NCBI GenBank assembly: GCA_026874595.1
Contig: CM049311.1
Location: 22,624,676 to 22,688,675 of the forward strand
Direction of reading: 5' to 3'
Source: Sipunculus nudus
Taxonomy: Eukaryota > Annelida > Sipuncula > Golfingiida > Sipunculidae
DNA length: 64,000 nt
In this document: one piece after another, positions 1 through 10,198 of the stretch
Layout of the letters: each line of letters begins with the position of its first letter
How positions within the stretch are numbered: the stretch's first letter is position 1
The notes under the pieces: generated by a model
What the model saw: the letters and a program-made list of their open reading frames with translations, nothing else
Told to the model about the DNA's origin: nothing
Database searches by the model: none
Made by a program: the position numbers and the translations under genes

Positions 1-1040
1 TTACACAAACGTTTCCGTTTGCCATCTCGTTTCTTTCTCTTGGCAGATTTCCACCGATCTGTAAAGAGCGTAGTTTTGAGGTCAACCAGGGTTTCAGGCG
101 TGCCGGTGTCACACAAAGAAGTTCAGCCCGGCAATACCGTATTGCGCATTGATTTTGTCCATGAACTTCACGCATGGGCGACCTGGGTGTTCCGAATGGC
201 GACCACTGGTCAGTTGAGACGGCTAGCGTTGCAGAAACGACTATCCAAATTGTGAGAAACCTGAAGGCAGGGGTGGCATAAAATGCCCAATGGAAGAGAG
301 CATCCCACATCACGGGGCGCTTTGCAAAAGTTCACAAGCATACAGCCACTAAATCTATTTGAAAATCAAGCATATATGCAGAGCCCAAGTTAACTCTAGC
401 CTGCAAGGCCAGTGACCCCTTGACCCTGAGAGCTTTATCTGCATAGGTAGATCCTGATCGGATATTGGGTCTGATCCATTATAAGATTTGTTGACCATCT
501 TAACATGGGTGACCCGATATCCATCGAAAGATGTCGCACAACATTTATGAACCTGGGACACAATTGCAGCATTCTCCCTAAAATCGAACCCTTAGTTTTG
601 CCGCTGAACAAATAATTTTTCGTGATTTAAATATAAAAGAAGAAACTATTCCGACATTTGCCTTTCAAAAGCAGTCGAGGCGAACTCTCAAAGAAAAAGA
701 AATGTTCGAACCAAAGACATTTGATTTAAAGTAGCACTGGACATAGCTAAAATTATAAACATTGATACTTTAATGCCCTACCTCCACCCTCTAGGTGTTT
801 TTTCACATATTACAGGTATGAACCTATAAATAAAATTGATGAATAAATAAAATGCACGTGGTTCCAGCCCCATGGCTATTATTAATCTTTATAATATTGG
901 CAGTGTATACAAGTAAGGTACTTGCTATACAGCCTCAGCTTGGCTTTACTTGTGCAAATTAAAATTTACAAGCAAACTATATATATATATATTTTGCAAT
1001 TTGCAGTGTAGAACGAGACGAATCACGTCGTAAAAGAACA
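1..1040. other. No gene recognised
   Basis: No splice-supported exon or known domain is visible. A short open frame (19-255, +) and its antisense give no recognisable motif. The reverse strand around 30-160 reads as a lysine/arginine-rich peptide broken by stops, which could be debris of a mobile element. The stretch from 600 is AT-rich intergenic DNA. Confidence 0.5.
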
Positions 1041-1046
1041 AACATA

Positions 1047-1049
<3 letters not shown>

Positions 1050-1098
<49 letters not shown>
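1050..1098. repeat. (TA)n microsatellite
   Basis: Uninterrupted TA dinucleotides. Similar (TA)n tracts recur throughout the window, usually at the edges of interspersed repeats. Confidence 0.95.
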
Positions 1099-1100
<2 letters not shown>

Positions 1101-1166
1101 GACGCACACCATATAAGGCCATCAGTTCTCCCTGTTGTATGCAAGGTCGCCGTGCCGACACATTTA
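1101..1166 (+). repeat. Interspersed repeat fragment, copy 1
   Basis: The segment with core cagttctccctgttgtatgc matches 37745-37812 (core cagttctcactgttgcatgc) in order and spacing, with scattered substitutions. It is probably part of a dispersed non-autonomous element next to the SINE-like sequence that follows. The family is not recognised. Confidence 0.6.
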
Positions 1167-1235
1167 GTGGGTGAGACTGTGACTTCACTACCTTGACGTC
1201 ACTTCAATGGTTGCTTTTAGTGTGCAATTACACAT

Positions 1236-1329
1236 AGGGGCTAGGGATTTATCCTAGCCAAGTGGTTAAAGCAGCCACATCGGAAATCGGAGATCACTCG
1301 TTCGATTCCCACAAGCACACCGACAAATC

Positions 1330-1332
<3 letters not shown>
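1236..1332 (+). mobile_element. tRNA-derived SINE-like element
   Basis: A near-perfect Pol III A box (TAGCCAAGTGG, about 1255-1265) is followed about 34 nt later by a B box (CGTTCGATTCC, 1299-1309; one mismatch to GGTTCGANTCC). The spacing is that of a tRNA gene, but the stems do not fold into a clean cloverleaf and the sequence runs straight into a (TA)n tail. This is the usual head of a tRNA-derived SINE. Functional tRNA status is unlikely. Confidence 0.65.

Positions 1333-1386
<54 letters not shown>
1333..1386. repeat. (TA)n microsatellite
   Basis: Uninterrupted AT dinucleotides directly after the SINE-like sequence, perhaps its simple-repeat tail. Confidence 0.95.
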
Positions 1387-1388
<2 letters not shown>

Positions 1389-1668
1389 TATTTTACTAAA
1401 ACCAAATTAATTTATACTAAAATCAAATTATTTGTACATAAAATATTGTTATGAAAATAAGAAATACAAATTTATTTTTTATTTTATAATATACATGCTA
1501 CATGTGTACTTTTATATATATACACACACAAATATATATATAGAAACGTATACATGTATACACATAATTTATACTCTGCCGCTATAAATTGTATATGCAT
1601 GTACATGTATTACATTCTTAGTACATTTTAAACACACCTGTTATATTATATTATATTCATATATATAT

Positions 1669-1697
1669 GTGTGTGTGTGTGCGTGTGTGTGTGTGTG
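1669..1697. repeat. (TG)n microsatellite
   Basis: GT dinucleotide tract with one C interruption, in an AT-rich stretch with no gene signal. Confidence 0.85.
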
Positions 1698-1962
1698 CTG
1701 ACCTGTCATGGAATTTGCTCTGTGGTATGAAACAAAATGGATAAAACATTGCTTTCACATTATATACATGAATACACATTTTTAAAATAGATTTAACATT
1801 AAACCATAACAGAAACTCAGAAGAAAGCTAAAAAAAAGTCATACTGAAGGAGAAGTGACTGTGTGAAGAAATGATTGTAACACGATCTAGTAGTGGAAAA
1901 TCTCCCAGTGGTGGCTCAGGCAGTACCTTGGGAAAAAACAAAACTAAAAAAATTCCTAAACA

Positions 1963-2760
1963 ATGGCAAGTGTTACTGTAAAATGTATTTCTTACAATGT
2001 TCGGGGCCTTAAACATTTTGAAAAAAGTAAAAAATTATATTTATGGTTAAAAGATAATGGTATTGATGTAGCTTTTCTGCAAGAGACACATTGTACATAA
2101 TATAATGTAAAAGTAATATTTTCTAGCTTGGGTGGTGATATTTTTTATTCCTTGACAGAAATTAAGTATAGTAAAGGAGTCGGCATATCATTACGAAAAA
2201 ATCCAAATTTTAAAATAATTAATCACTTCTCAGATAAAGACATAAGGTTGGTTAGGGTTAATATTGAAATTGAAAATGAATTATTCTCTTTCGTATCTTT
2301 ATATACACAATGTAGAACATTGTAGAATTTCATTTTACAAGTAGGCCTTAAGGTGGATAAAAAGGAAAAAACGCTTTATGAAAAATATATGGTTATAGCT
2401 GGAGACTTTAACAGTTATTTAAGGATATGTGACAAAACATACGGCGATATTTTACTGAATTTACAGAAAATTTGAATTTAAGTGATGTATATCAGCTGAA
2501 ATATGGAAAAGCTGTACAGGTGTTTACTTATGAACGGGGCGAAAATTATAAAAGCAGAATAGACTATATCTTTACAAATAGCTGTTTGAAGATTGATTAT
2601 TGTTACTGTAAATATTTAGTTGCTGATCAAAAAGAAATAAGCTTGTCTCATCATAAAGCAATTATAGCAGCTTTTATGTATTATAGATCTGTAAGAGGTC
2701 CAAATTACTGAAAATTGAATGTAAGTTTATTGAAAAATGTTAATGTATATACCTACAGTA
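1963..2760 (+). pseudogene. Decayed LINE ORF2, endonuclease (EEP) domain
   Basis: Reading from ATG 1963 gives a protein start containing the motifs of the apurinic-endonuclease-like domain of non-LTR retrotransposons, in the right order: SYNVRGL (catalytic Asn region), AFLQETHC (catalytic Glu), VSLYTQ (strand motif), AGDFNSYL (catalytic Asp/Asn), then SRIDYIF and LSHHKAI (SDH-type end motif). An in-frame TAA follows the QETH motif, and there are at least one frameshift and another stop before the DYIF block. The copy is dead. The reverse transcriptase that should follow is absent; sequence after about 2760 is the upstream region of the receptor gene. The endonuclease fold is well supported; the LINE clade is not assigned. 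Confidence 0.85.
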
Positions 2761-2946
2761 GTATTTAATTTTATATTTGGCATTGAAGTAGGCCTTTAAG
2801 TTCACGAGTCATGTGATTTAAAATACCTGGTAATCAGTTGAAGCGAAACGGACCTTCACTCTACTTACTACAGAGGGAGTGACGTGTGTACAGTTTACAG
2901 TGTAACAACTTATTTGCATCAGTTCCAGTGTTAACTAAAATCATAA

Positions 2947-3004
2947 ATGTCTTCAAACATGTATCTTTTCATCTATCTGTCTCTTCAGCTTCTGCTCATC
3001 CAAG
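2947..3004 (+). CDS. Locus A exon 1: signal peptide
   Basis: ATG at 2947 opens MSSNMYLFIYLSLQLLLIQ, a short polar start followed by a hydrophobic core, ending at donor CAAG|gtcagt in phase 1. The locus E first exon (MSSHRNLDTLL...) shares the MSS start, length and phase, which supports this start. The phase joins correctly to the EGF exon at 3739. An octamer-like ATTTGCAT lies just upstream (about 2912), of unknown significance. Confidence 0.7.
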
Positions 3005-3738
3005 GTCAGTATGTCTGATCAAAATAATTTTATGTAGCAGTTGAGTAGAGCTCGGAGCCGTGTTAGGTTAGCCACACAAATGCGACTGGCTCGGACAAAA
3101 AGACTGCTGACTTTAGTAGTGAGCCAAGTTTTGTTGCTCGACTCGGCTTGAATAAAAAAAAAACATTTCGAGATATTGAGATAATTTACACTGACTTCAT
3201 TCGTAGTGTTACAACCATGCTATGCTTAATTAAAAGCAAAACAAAATTAAACCGACCAATCAGATTTCCAATAATCCGAAGACGTCTACTAAATGAATGT
3301 AATCCCTTGAAGCATAATTAGCTAAAAAGATCCAATCCCTGGCTAAACAAGTTGTTCCTTTGTCATATCCACATGTTTATTACATGTTGGGGCGATGCCG
3401 GCTTTACATAACTCGGTTACACCAAGATGTATGTGGGGAAAATGTCATGAACGCCATAGCTATAAACGATAGGTATTCCATTTAAAGAACATCTTAAATC
3501 TTGAGGTGATTACAATGATAAGAAGTCTTCAAGTAGACGTTAAATCCCTGTATGCTTTGGACGGGAGCAAGAGCCATTCCATTGTCACTGGGAGTATTTT
3601 CTTATATTGTGCAACGTCAGCATTTAAAAAATGTCTCGTAATACAGGTTTAAAAATATGTATTAGGGTTCAGAAGATACTCTGTATTTTTAAATGTTTAA
3701 ATTACTATTAGTTAATCTCCTTTTTGTGCAACTTGTAG

Positions 3739-3876
3739 CTTGTGTACACCGAAAGTTCGGAGTAGCATGTCAGAACATCTGTCATTGTGCCAACAACAGG
3801 GACTGTGACAAGGAGACAGGAGTCTGTCCAGAGGGAGCCTGTGATGAGGGTTATGGAAGCAGCACGTGCAGCATTA
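3739..3876 (+). CDS. Locus A exon: EGF-like module
   Basis: Acceptor ttgtag|CT, donor ATTA|gtatga, phase 1 at both ends. It encodes CVHRKFGVACQNICHC, then NNRDCDKETGVCPEGACDEGYGSSTCSI, a cysteine-dense short EGF of the type repeated in MEGF/scavenger-type receptors. It is closely related to the locus E exon at 35133-35270 but has AGG where locus E has a stop. The family role is an extracellular spacer or adhesion module. Confidence 0.8.
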
Positions 3877-4279
3877 GTATGATAACAAATCATTAATCTC
3901 ACATTTATGTGCGACCATTTTCATGTATAAATACATACATGTTTGTGTTAGATGTTCACCTTTTTATCATTCAAATCTTATTTATATTACTGTAGTATAA
4001 TACATGATGTATATTTTCATTAATAGTAAAGTTTTGTATAATCAGAATATTATGGTATGATATCATAACAAAAATAGTTATGACAAATATTGAAATATAT
4101 GTTTTAAGATATATTAAAATATTTAACGATATAATACTTTTCATTTGACATAACGGCTTATGTCTTAAATATTACACATTCCTATTACTATTAGTTTGTT
4201 CAATTTATTTACCACGTTATAATCTTAATTTGGCTTAAAAAATCATGATCATGTATGCATTTCATGCTTTGTTGCAAAG

Positions 4280-4628
4280 TTGCCAACACTTTCCTGGCGA
4301 AATGAAAACACAGCAAGGCCAGTGTATGACACAAACCACGTACGACTTGTCTTCTGTCAGTTTAAGAGAGGTCCCCGTGGTTACCTTGACTCGGGTGACG
4401 GTCCGGTGGGAGAATACACAGTAGATATAAAGGAAGAGGGGTCAAATGACTGGGCTGCCATAGCAACTGTTAAACATGATGATACCAAGGACAGACTGGA
4501 TGTAACTGTCACAGGTCTGAAGTACTTCCGGCGATACACCATGAGGGTAGTTCCATGGTATCAACGAGGTGATGTCAGACTTAAGGGAAGAGCAGAACGT
4601 ACATTTACTGTTAGAACAAGTTGTGGGC
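4280..4628 (+). CDS. Locus A exon: fibronectin type III domain
   Basis: Encodes about 116 residues beginning PTLSWRNENTARPV, with GPVGEYTVDIKEEGSNDW, LDVTVTGLKYFRRYTMRV and ending TFTVRTSCG. The L-x-x-Y-x-x-x-V pattern and the final G strand are typical of FN3. It ends at donor GGGC|gtaagt in phase 1. The locus E exon at 35755-36105 is a close paralogue. The acceptor (gcaaag|TTGCC) leaves phase 0, whereas the EGF exon ends in phase 1. In locus E two extra T residues restore the frame, so locus A appears to have a 2-nt loss here. Confidence 0.8.
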
Positions 4629-5054
4629 GTAAGTGTGGCCTTAATGTGATTATCTAAGAAATGCCAGATTAATTACTTAATCTGTGCAAGTTTTCATAAA
4701 CTAAACAAATTTCCCTATTGAATCTTTATAAGGTTTTCAATGTTTTAATCTCACCCTTTTGCTAACCTGTAAAGTTACCCATTTAAATGGGTCAACCTCC
4801 TACCAGCCAATCAGTCTTGTGTATAACAAAAATCCATAAAATACACGCATACTATTAAGAAAGCGCTCGACCTTTTGTTTCTGTTGAAAAATGTAGATTT
4901 ATTTAGAGTAAATTATGTTTTCAAAATTATCTTCTTTGACCGTCCAGCACGATACTTAAGACCTATAATAAGAGATATATTAATATCCCTGTATCTATGT
5001 TTATAAATCTAACAATGCTCTGCTTCCTAAATTTAGAATGTTATTTCCTTTCAG

Positions 5055-5131
5055 ACCCAGAAAAGCCGGTGATAACAAACATCTCGGCAAAGAGGGTAAA
5101 AGGAGGCGCAGAAATTACCGTCATGTTCACG
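5055..5131 (+). CDS. Locus A exon: second FN3-like domain, first part
   Basis: Acceptor tttcag|AC, donor CACG|gtaata, 77 nt, phase 1 to phase 0. Encodes PEKPVITNISAKRVKGGAEI then TVMFT, the A-B strand region of a second FN3-like domain. The locus E counterpart (36567-36643) has the same length and phases. The phase 0 end is compatible with every downstream part-2 exon in the window (6694, 12997, 19572, 26115, 46517). Confidence 0.75.
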
Positions 5132-6693
5132 GTAATATTAAATTTTATGTAGTATTTGTTTGTAATCATGATATATGGTAGTACTGTTGTCCCATGAGCT
5201 GTGGCATTAGACTGCTGAATCGAACAAAATGTTTGGATTATATCACACTAATACAGTGATATATTTGGATAAGTATGCATAAATCCCGCTTCTGCATCCC
5301 ATGTCCAAGGCTTAGGATCTGTGCCCTGCAAGGACACTGATGTTGTGAATACTATGATATGGTCATACTCAACACGACAACCAAAGGCTGGTTTTATATT
5401 CTTTACTGAGCAGAAGGAATTCCAAAATAAGTGTGCCACCTAGAAACGAAGTCGCCATTTGGTTTCCGAACTTTTGAGGCACTATAACCTGTAGTTTCCA
5501 CCCTTTGTCAAAATATGTGGGTAAAGCGACCCCTATTCAAGTCTCTAGAGACGTCACATCATGTCATGATGTGAGATTGGAGCTTTGTGATTAACAGGTT
5601 TATTTTTGTGCCCTTGTAAAAGTCAGACTGTCATTCTACCAAATCAAGTTAAAGTGTTTATGTTTATGAAAAATTAAGGATTGGCACCAACATGTTTCTT
5701 TCTTGGTTGAAAATATTTTTATCTTTTGTTCCAGTCATGTTATTATATAACTATTATTACATAGTTTAAACAAATTTTTCATATAATTAAAAAAAATTAT
5801 ACATGAAAAGGATGGATTGAATAGCCCCTGACTCCATCTAGCTCCAGCCCCCCCCCCCCCCCCCAATACTTGCAATTCAATAAATTGTTTCACTATTGCT
5901 TCACTATTGAACGTTTGTCGTAATTTGTCGTCCTCATAAATGTAGCCGATATCATACTTTGTGGAAAATGACATTAATTTTAGTGACTTTGGTAACAATT
6001 CCATCTATCCGAAATTGTCAAAATATCTTCAGTAATGTAAATTAACACGTAGGCCAATTTAGAGCCTCCAATGTCCTTTAAAGTATATGCGTATCTTTCA
6101 GCATTGCTTGTTGAAATCGTCATCTTTATATTGTAATATCATTACTTACACCAAATTATTTTAAAGGACGGATTATATTCCTGACTTAAGAGAACATTGT
6201 ATGAGTCAAACCATTTACTGTCCAATGGCCAACTCGTCTGATTTTCCAATGTTTAAATATAACGTAGTTTGACTGGATTCTCTTACCATGTGATTGGTCC
6301 ACTGAGTATCTGTTGTGCATATTATTGCTTAACTTTGAGAAAATAACAAGCAGTAAAGTCTATCAGTTGATTTGACCTGCGACCTAGCAGCAGTGTTGTC
6401 CTCCGATTTTGTCATTGATATGACCATCTGGACGTTGAATGTTAAACAAACATACACCGAAAAACACATATAAATATATCTTCATTTATAAAAATATCGT
6501 CAGTGAAAACTGGCTAAAGGGCCAGATTCAGTCTAAGATACAACGTTGTCTTGAAACGCGGCGTCGCTGCATTCAATTCAATACTGTTGTAAAATATATA
6601 AGAACAGGGTATCGAAGCTAAAAGATTATCCATGCAATTGGCTGTTGTCAAAGTATTCAAAGCCTCAAATGATTATTGTTTGTTTATTTGTAG
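5132..6693. other. Intron, nothing coding seen
   Basis: AT-rich intronic sequence with a short poly-C tract (about 5849-5864). No conserved exon or recognisable mobile element was found. Confidence 0.5.
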
Positions 6694-6933
6694 CTCTCAA
6701 ACCACGGTCATAAATGTATTCGGTATAGAAAGGTGGATGTAATCTACAGAAAATTACTTTACATCCAGAGCACAGTATGGAATGCAATAGATTGGTTTAA
6801 CCTTGAGGATAAACAAGTAGCTTTCTATGTCGGAGCGGCAGATATGACGACAGTGCACGAAGTTAAGTTAAAAGTTTATAACGATGACGACCTCTGGACC
6901 ATGAGTGATATTACGACATTCTTACAATGACAG
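6694..6933 (+). pseudogene. Locus A exon: second FN3-like domain, second part (frameshifted)
   Basis: Acceptor tttgtag|CTC in phase 0. Encodes LSNHGHKCIRYRKVDVIYRK, then WNAIDWFNLEDKQV and EVKLKVYNDDDLW, aligned along its length with the intact 238-nt exons in the tandem units and locus E. Near the end ACATTCTTACAATGACAG is one base shorter than the intact ACATTTACGCCAATAACAG. This removes the TPITG ending and creates TGA at 6928-6930. As it stands, a transcript through this exon ends before the membrane. Confidence 0.75.
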
Positions 6934-7044
6934 GTACTTGTACTTTACATTTTATATAACTATATACTATTTATGACCTACATAAATTCATTACCTACAT
7001 GAACTTTATCTGAAAAACATTGCATGTTCGTACGCGAAATATGG

Positions 7045-7137
7045 GTCATGTTCAAAGTAATATAGTAGAAACCATCAAGAAACTATATCAAGAGAATGAC
7101 ATGTGGGGAGACGATGAGGTATTCACGCAAGTAACAG
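7045..7137 (+). pseudogene. Partial duplicate of the second-FN3 exon
   Basis: Encodes VETIKKLYQENDMWGDDEVF then TQVTG, ending at donor AACAG|gtattc in phase 1. This matches the last third of the neighbouring exon (IQVKIYNDEDKWTESDNKTF in the tandem units) and has the normal donor that the 6694 exon has lost. No acceptor or upstream half is recognisable. It may be the remnant of a former tandem exon pair. Confidence 0.6.
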
Positions 7138-8254
7138 GTATTCTTGTTTTAATTATATTTTTTAAATAATATTAAGAGAAAATTTACAACTTATCACATT
7201 AAAGTGATTTATTTGACTGCACTGAATAAGTATCCGAAATGTATACTGTAAAAGTAACTATACCATTATAGTTAACACATCATTTCTTGTAAACGAACAT
7301 CACTTTGCAAAATTATGATTTTTCTATGATTTTGAGCTCTTCTATCTGAGCCAGCCGAGCTTAATGGAGGAGCTTTTGTGTGCTGTCCGTCTGTGTCCAT
7401 GTCTCCCCTGTATGCTAAAGATGCACACATCGTAGCTTTAGCCAGGTGCATATCATAGCTCTAAGGCACAAGTAGAAGCTCCGCTTTAAGATAAGTCGCG
7501 GTTATATAACTCTTATCATATGTATATGAATGGAGGTCATACGTTTTCTGCTTATGGCAGCAAGTGTATCGATTTTAGTACTGTGCCTATGGATTCAAAA
7601 CGATTTTACCATGAAACATAAAATCAAACGTTACATAAGGCCCGGTTGTGGTAATATTTCTCTGGTTAATGCAAATAAGGTGGCTAGATACGTATCAATG
7701 TAATTTAGCCCGAAGGAAATCAAAAACTATGGAAATGGATATTTTTTGAGAGCTGAAACGTTTTAAAGTATCTGAATTGTAGATTATAAGTTCATTGGAT
7801 TGATCCGCTGTAATTAAAAGAATCAGTGTGACACTTCTTTAAGCATATACAAATTACAAGGTGGATCCTTAAGCTTTCATTGACAATCAGAGACTTCTAG
7901 GATCTAGAAGAAATATAAAGTGAAGGTTCTTAGAAGAATATTCAAAGCACTCCACTCTGAGCTTTAAGAAGGAAATCTTGTTTTAAAATGAAAATCAGTT
8001 TTCCTAAGATGCAAAGCCGAGCTTTACCGTACAAATGAGAGGGAGACAATGAAAAACTGTTAATCTCATAATAATAATTATTTATAATTATTTATTGATT
8101 GCTTTTCAGGTAACAAAAACATCAAAATTTCAAAAGAATCAGGGTTCGCTGATTCAATACATCTAATTTCTCAAACAATAAGTAATAAAATATATATAAT
8201 TATTTTTTGGCTGATTAAAATTCTTATATTGTTTTGATTTCACTTTTATGCTAG
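7138..8254. other. Intron, nothing coding seen
   Basis: Long AT-rich intron. The block 7335-7480 is less AT-rich than its surroundings and looks like a decayed insertion, but no family is recognised. Confidence 0.4.
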
Positions 8255-8409
8255 TACAGTATTGTACTCCTTCGATCCCCTGGAGCTCGTCTCCTTCGAA
8301 CGCTGTAAAAGAGTCTACAAATATAAGTGAAACAAATATAACTACAAAAAGCCAAGCACCGGACAGTGGTCTTATTGATCATAATTATTGTCCTGCTGGT
8401 GTATATTTG
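8255..8409 (+). pseudogene. Locus A exon: Ser/Thr-rich stalk and transmembrane segment (frameshifted)
   Basis: With acceptor gctag|TA the frame is phase 1, as required by the second-FN3 donor, and reads VQYCTPSIPWSSSPSNAV then KESTNISETNITTKSQAPDSG, a Ser/Thr-rich stalk with two N-glycosylation sequons (NIS, NIT). Immediately after, the +1 frame reads VVLLIIIIVLLVYI, a clear transmembrane helix, whereas the stalk frame reads a polar LIDHNYCPAGVYL. A single-base indel at about 8370-8378 would join them. Donor TTTG|gtaagt is strong. Confidence 0.6.
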
Positions 8410-8410
8410 G

Positions 8411-9640
8411 TAAGTCTGTCCACTGTCATAAAGAATATATATTACACATTTATTACACATTAATCCATGGACAAGTTATTTATACGGACACCGATGATAT
8501 GTCAAAATTTATACTTTTGATATAATTTATTCTACTTTGCTTTTAGCTTTGCTTTTAACAATGTCACCGCTATTCTTATGTTACATTTTAAATTACAATT
8601 TCATTAAGGGGTCATGCTCATCACGATGTCTAGACAGTACATGATTTTCGTTTTAGTATAATAGTATAAAAATCTCTATGTTGCTCAGATTCGCAGTAAT
8701 TTAAGCTATATTCGTATGAAACAGGATGCTAAAGCGGGGCACAAAGAATAGTCCTGTAACCCAAAGGAAGATGTTTGAATATAAGAATGAACACGCCACA
8801 GGTAAATTAACACTTTTTTCTATATTTACTTTTAGAAGTGGCGTTATATAGATCTCACATAAGTACAGTTTCAGTAATCTTCCCACTACACATCTGGTCT
8901 TAGCTTGCATTTCTCTTTTTTTCTGAAGTAAACTCCATGAATCAGACACCTAGGTCACAGAAAATTACAATACATCTCGGAAGAGGAATTTTGTAAAAAG
9001 AAGTTTATAAACGCCACATTTGGTATCACCCGTGGCCACACAACATGTTTATCAATTCATCAATTTAATTGTGTATTTGCTGAAATAAGTGCGTTATTTC
9101 ATTTGACGTACTTGAAAGCTATTTCCTGTACTTATTTCACATTTATGTGAATTACAATGTCTATAATTATCTTAAATCTTATTCTCACTCTACTATTATT
9201 AGTATTGTAGTTTATATAAATACAGATGCAACTGGGATTCGTCCTGCAAATCTTTTTTTCTGAATTTAAAGGTCAATGGATATGCTTTAATTTTAACTTA
9301 TTTAAATTTGTCAGATCTAGAGAAATTTGCTTCAATGCACCTTTTAACAGGATACTTTAACCGATTTCTTTATTATCATAACATAAAGGAGTTTAGTTTG
9401 GAGATGCTTTAAATTTATTTACGAGCAGACAGGGAAAAAAGGTGATCTTACAAACTATGGTCGCTTTTATACTTTCTTCTACCTCATATCGCTCCTACCT
9501 CATGTCATTGATATGGATATTTTTACCTATAAATCGTGATACATTTGTATATTAAAGAAAAATAATGTAAAAATTGCAAGCTTATAATTCTTACCGCTCC
9601 TGGCACCATGCACTAGGTACACAGGTTAATTAGAAGTATT
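8411..9640. other. Intron, nothing coding seen
   Basis: AT-rich. A short exon linking the TM segment (phase 2) to the tail (phase 1) would be expected here, but none could be picked out with confidence. Confidence 0.4.
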
Positions 9641-9645
9641 ATTTA

Positions 9646-9960
9646 TATACAATCTTGGTGAGATCAATTTTCATTTTTTAGATTGTCAAAATATATTGTC
9701 CAAGCAGAAATATCTCGTATAGACCGATGTTATAAATATGAAGAATTAATATAATCTGGGTGAGATCAATCTTTAATTTGTTAAATGTTCAAGAAGATAA
9801 TGTTGAAGTTGATGTACCTGGTATTGATGGAGATTAAAAATATGAAGGATTTATATAATCTGGGTGAGATCAATCTTTAATTTGTTAGATGGCGAAGAAG
9901 ATAACGATAAAGCTGATGTACCTGGTGATGATCGAGAATATGAAAATGTAGAATTATCTC
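9646..9960 (+). repeat. Micro-tandem duplication of the tail-exon start, three units of about 100 bp
   Basis: The string atctgggtgagatcaatctt occurs near 9755 and 9856, with a variant (atcttggtgagatcaatttt) near 9652. Each is followed by an acceptor-like poly-pyrimidine run and a version of the tail exon start. Unit 2 still reads QEDNVEVDVPGIDGD before TAA, parallel to EDNDKADVPGDDREYE in the functional unit 3. Unit 1 is more decayed. Confidence 0.75.
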
Positions 9961-10088
9961 CTGTTGAACGCCACACATTAGAAAACGAACAGATAAACAA
10001 GTACGAAACACTAGACGAAGAGGACGTTACGCTTCCTGCCCCAACGACATACGAACTGCTTGAACGTGCCGGAGTCTCTGAATCATGA
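9882..10088 (+). CDS. Locus A last exon: cytoplasmic tail with ITAM-like motif
   Basis: Acceptor tttgttag|AT, phase 1, ending at TGA 10086-10088. Reads DGEEDNDKADVPGDDREYEN, VELSPVERHTL, then KYETL-(12 residues)-TYELLERAGVSES. The spacing YETL-x12-YELL fits the loose ITAM consensus YxxL/I-x6-12-YxxL/I. YENV is a YxN-type SH2 docking candidate (Grb2-like). Acidic, no catalytic domain. The motif is seen directly; phosphorylation and SH2 binding are inferred. An AATAAA lies about 105 bp downstream. Confidence 0.75.
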   Translation: MLDGEEDNDKADVPGDDREYENVELSPVERHTLENEQINKYETLDEEDVTLPAPTTYELLERAGVSES

Positions 10089-10156
10089 AAGTGCCTGATT
10101 CCAAATTGAAAAAAATGGACACAGTATTAAACCCAAGATATGCCTATATGTATATC

Positions 10157-10160
<4 letters not shown>

Positions 10161-10193
<33 letters not shown>
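10161..10193. repeat. (TA)n microsatellite, unit 1
   Basis: TA tract whose equivalents in units 2 (17145-17196) and 3 (23741-23788) differ in length, as expected for fast slippage after duplication. Confidence 0.95.

Positions 10194-10198
<5 letters not shown>

Larger units (their letters stand above)
2947..10088 (+). pseudogene. Locus A: EGF-FN3 receptor with ITAM-like tail, multi-exon, damaged
   Basis: Splice-phase reconstruction gives: signal peptide (2947-3004), EGF-like (3739-3876), FN3 (4280-4628), second FN3-like part 1 (5055-5131), part 2 (6694-6933), stalk/TM (8255-8409) and cytoplasmic tail (9882-10088). The architecture is a type I receptor with a tyrosine-rich signalling tail. 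Lesions: the FN3 exon is out of phase with the EGF exon at the only AG available; the part-2 exon is 1 nt short near its end and hits TGA; the TM helix reads in a different frame from its stalk. No exon linking TM to tail was found, and the phases there (2 versus 1) do not fit directly. Either the gene is a decaying copy or the assembly contains indel errors. No F5/8C exon lies between signal peptide and EGF, unlike locus E. Confidence 0.65.

Noticed and set aside
1254-1320. Functional tRNA gene
   Set aside because: A and B boxes are present, but acceptor and T stems do not pair and the sequence runs into a TA tail, as in a SINE.
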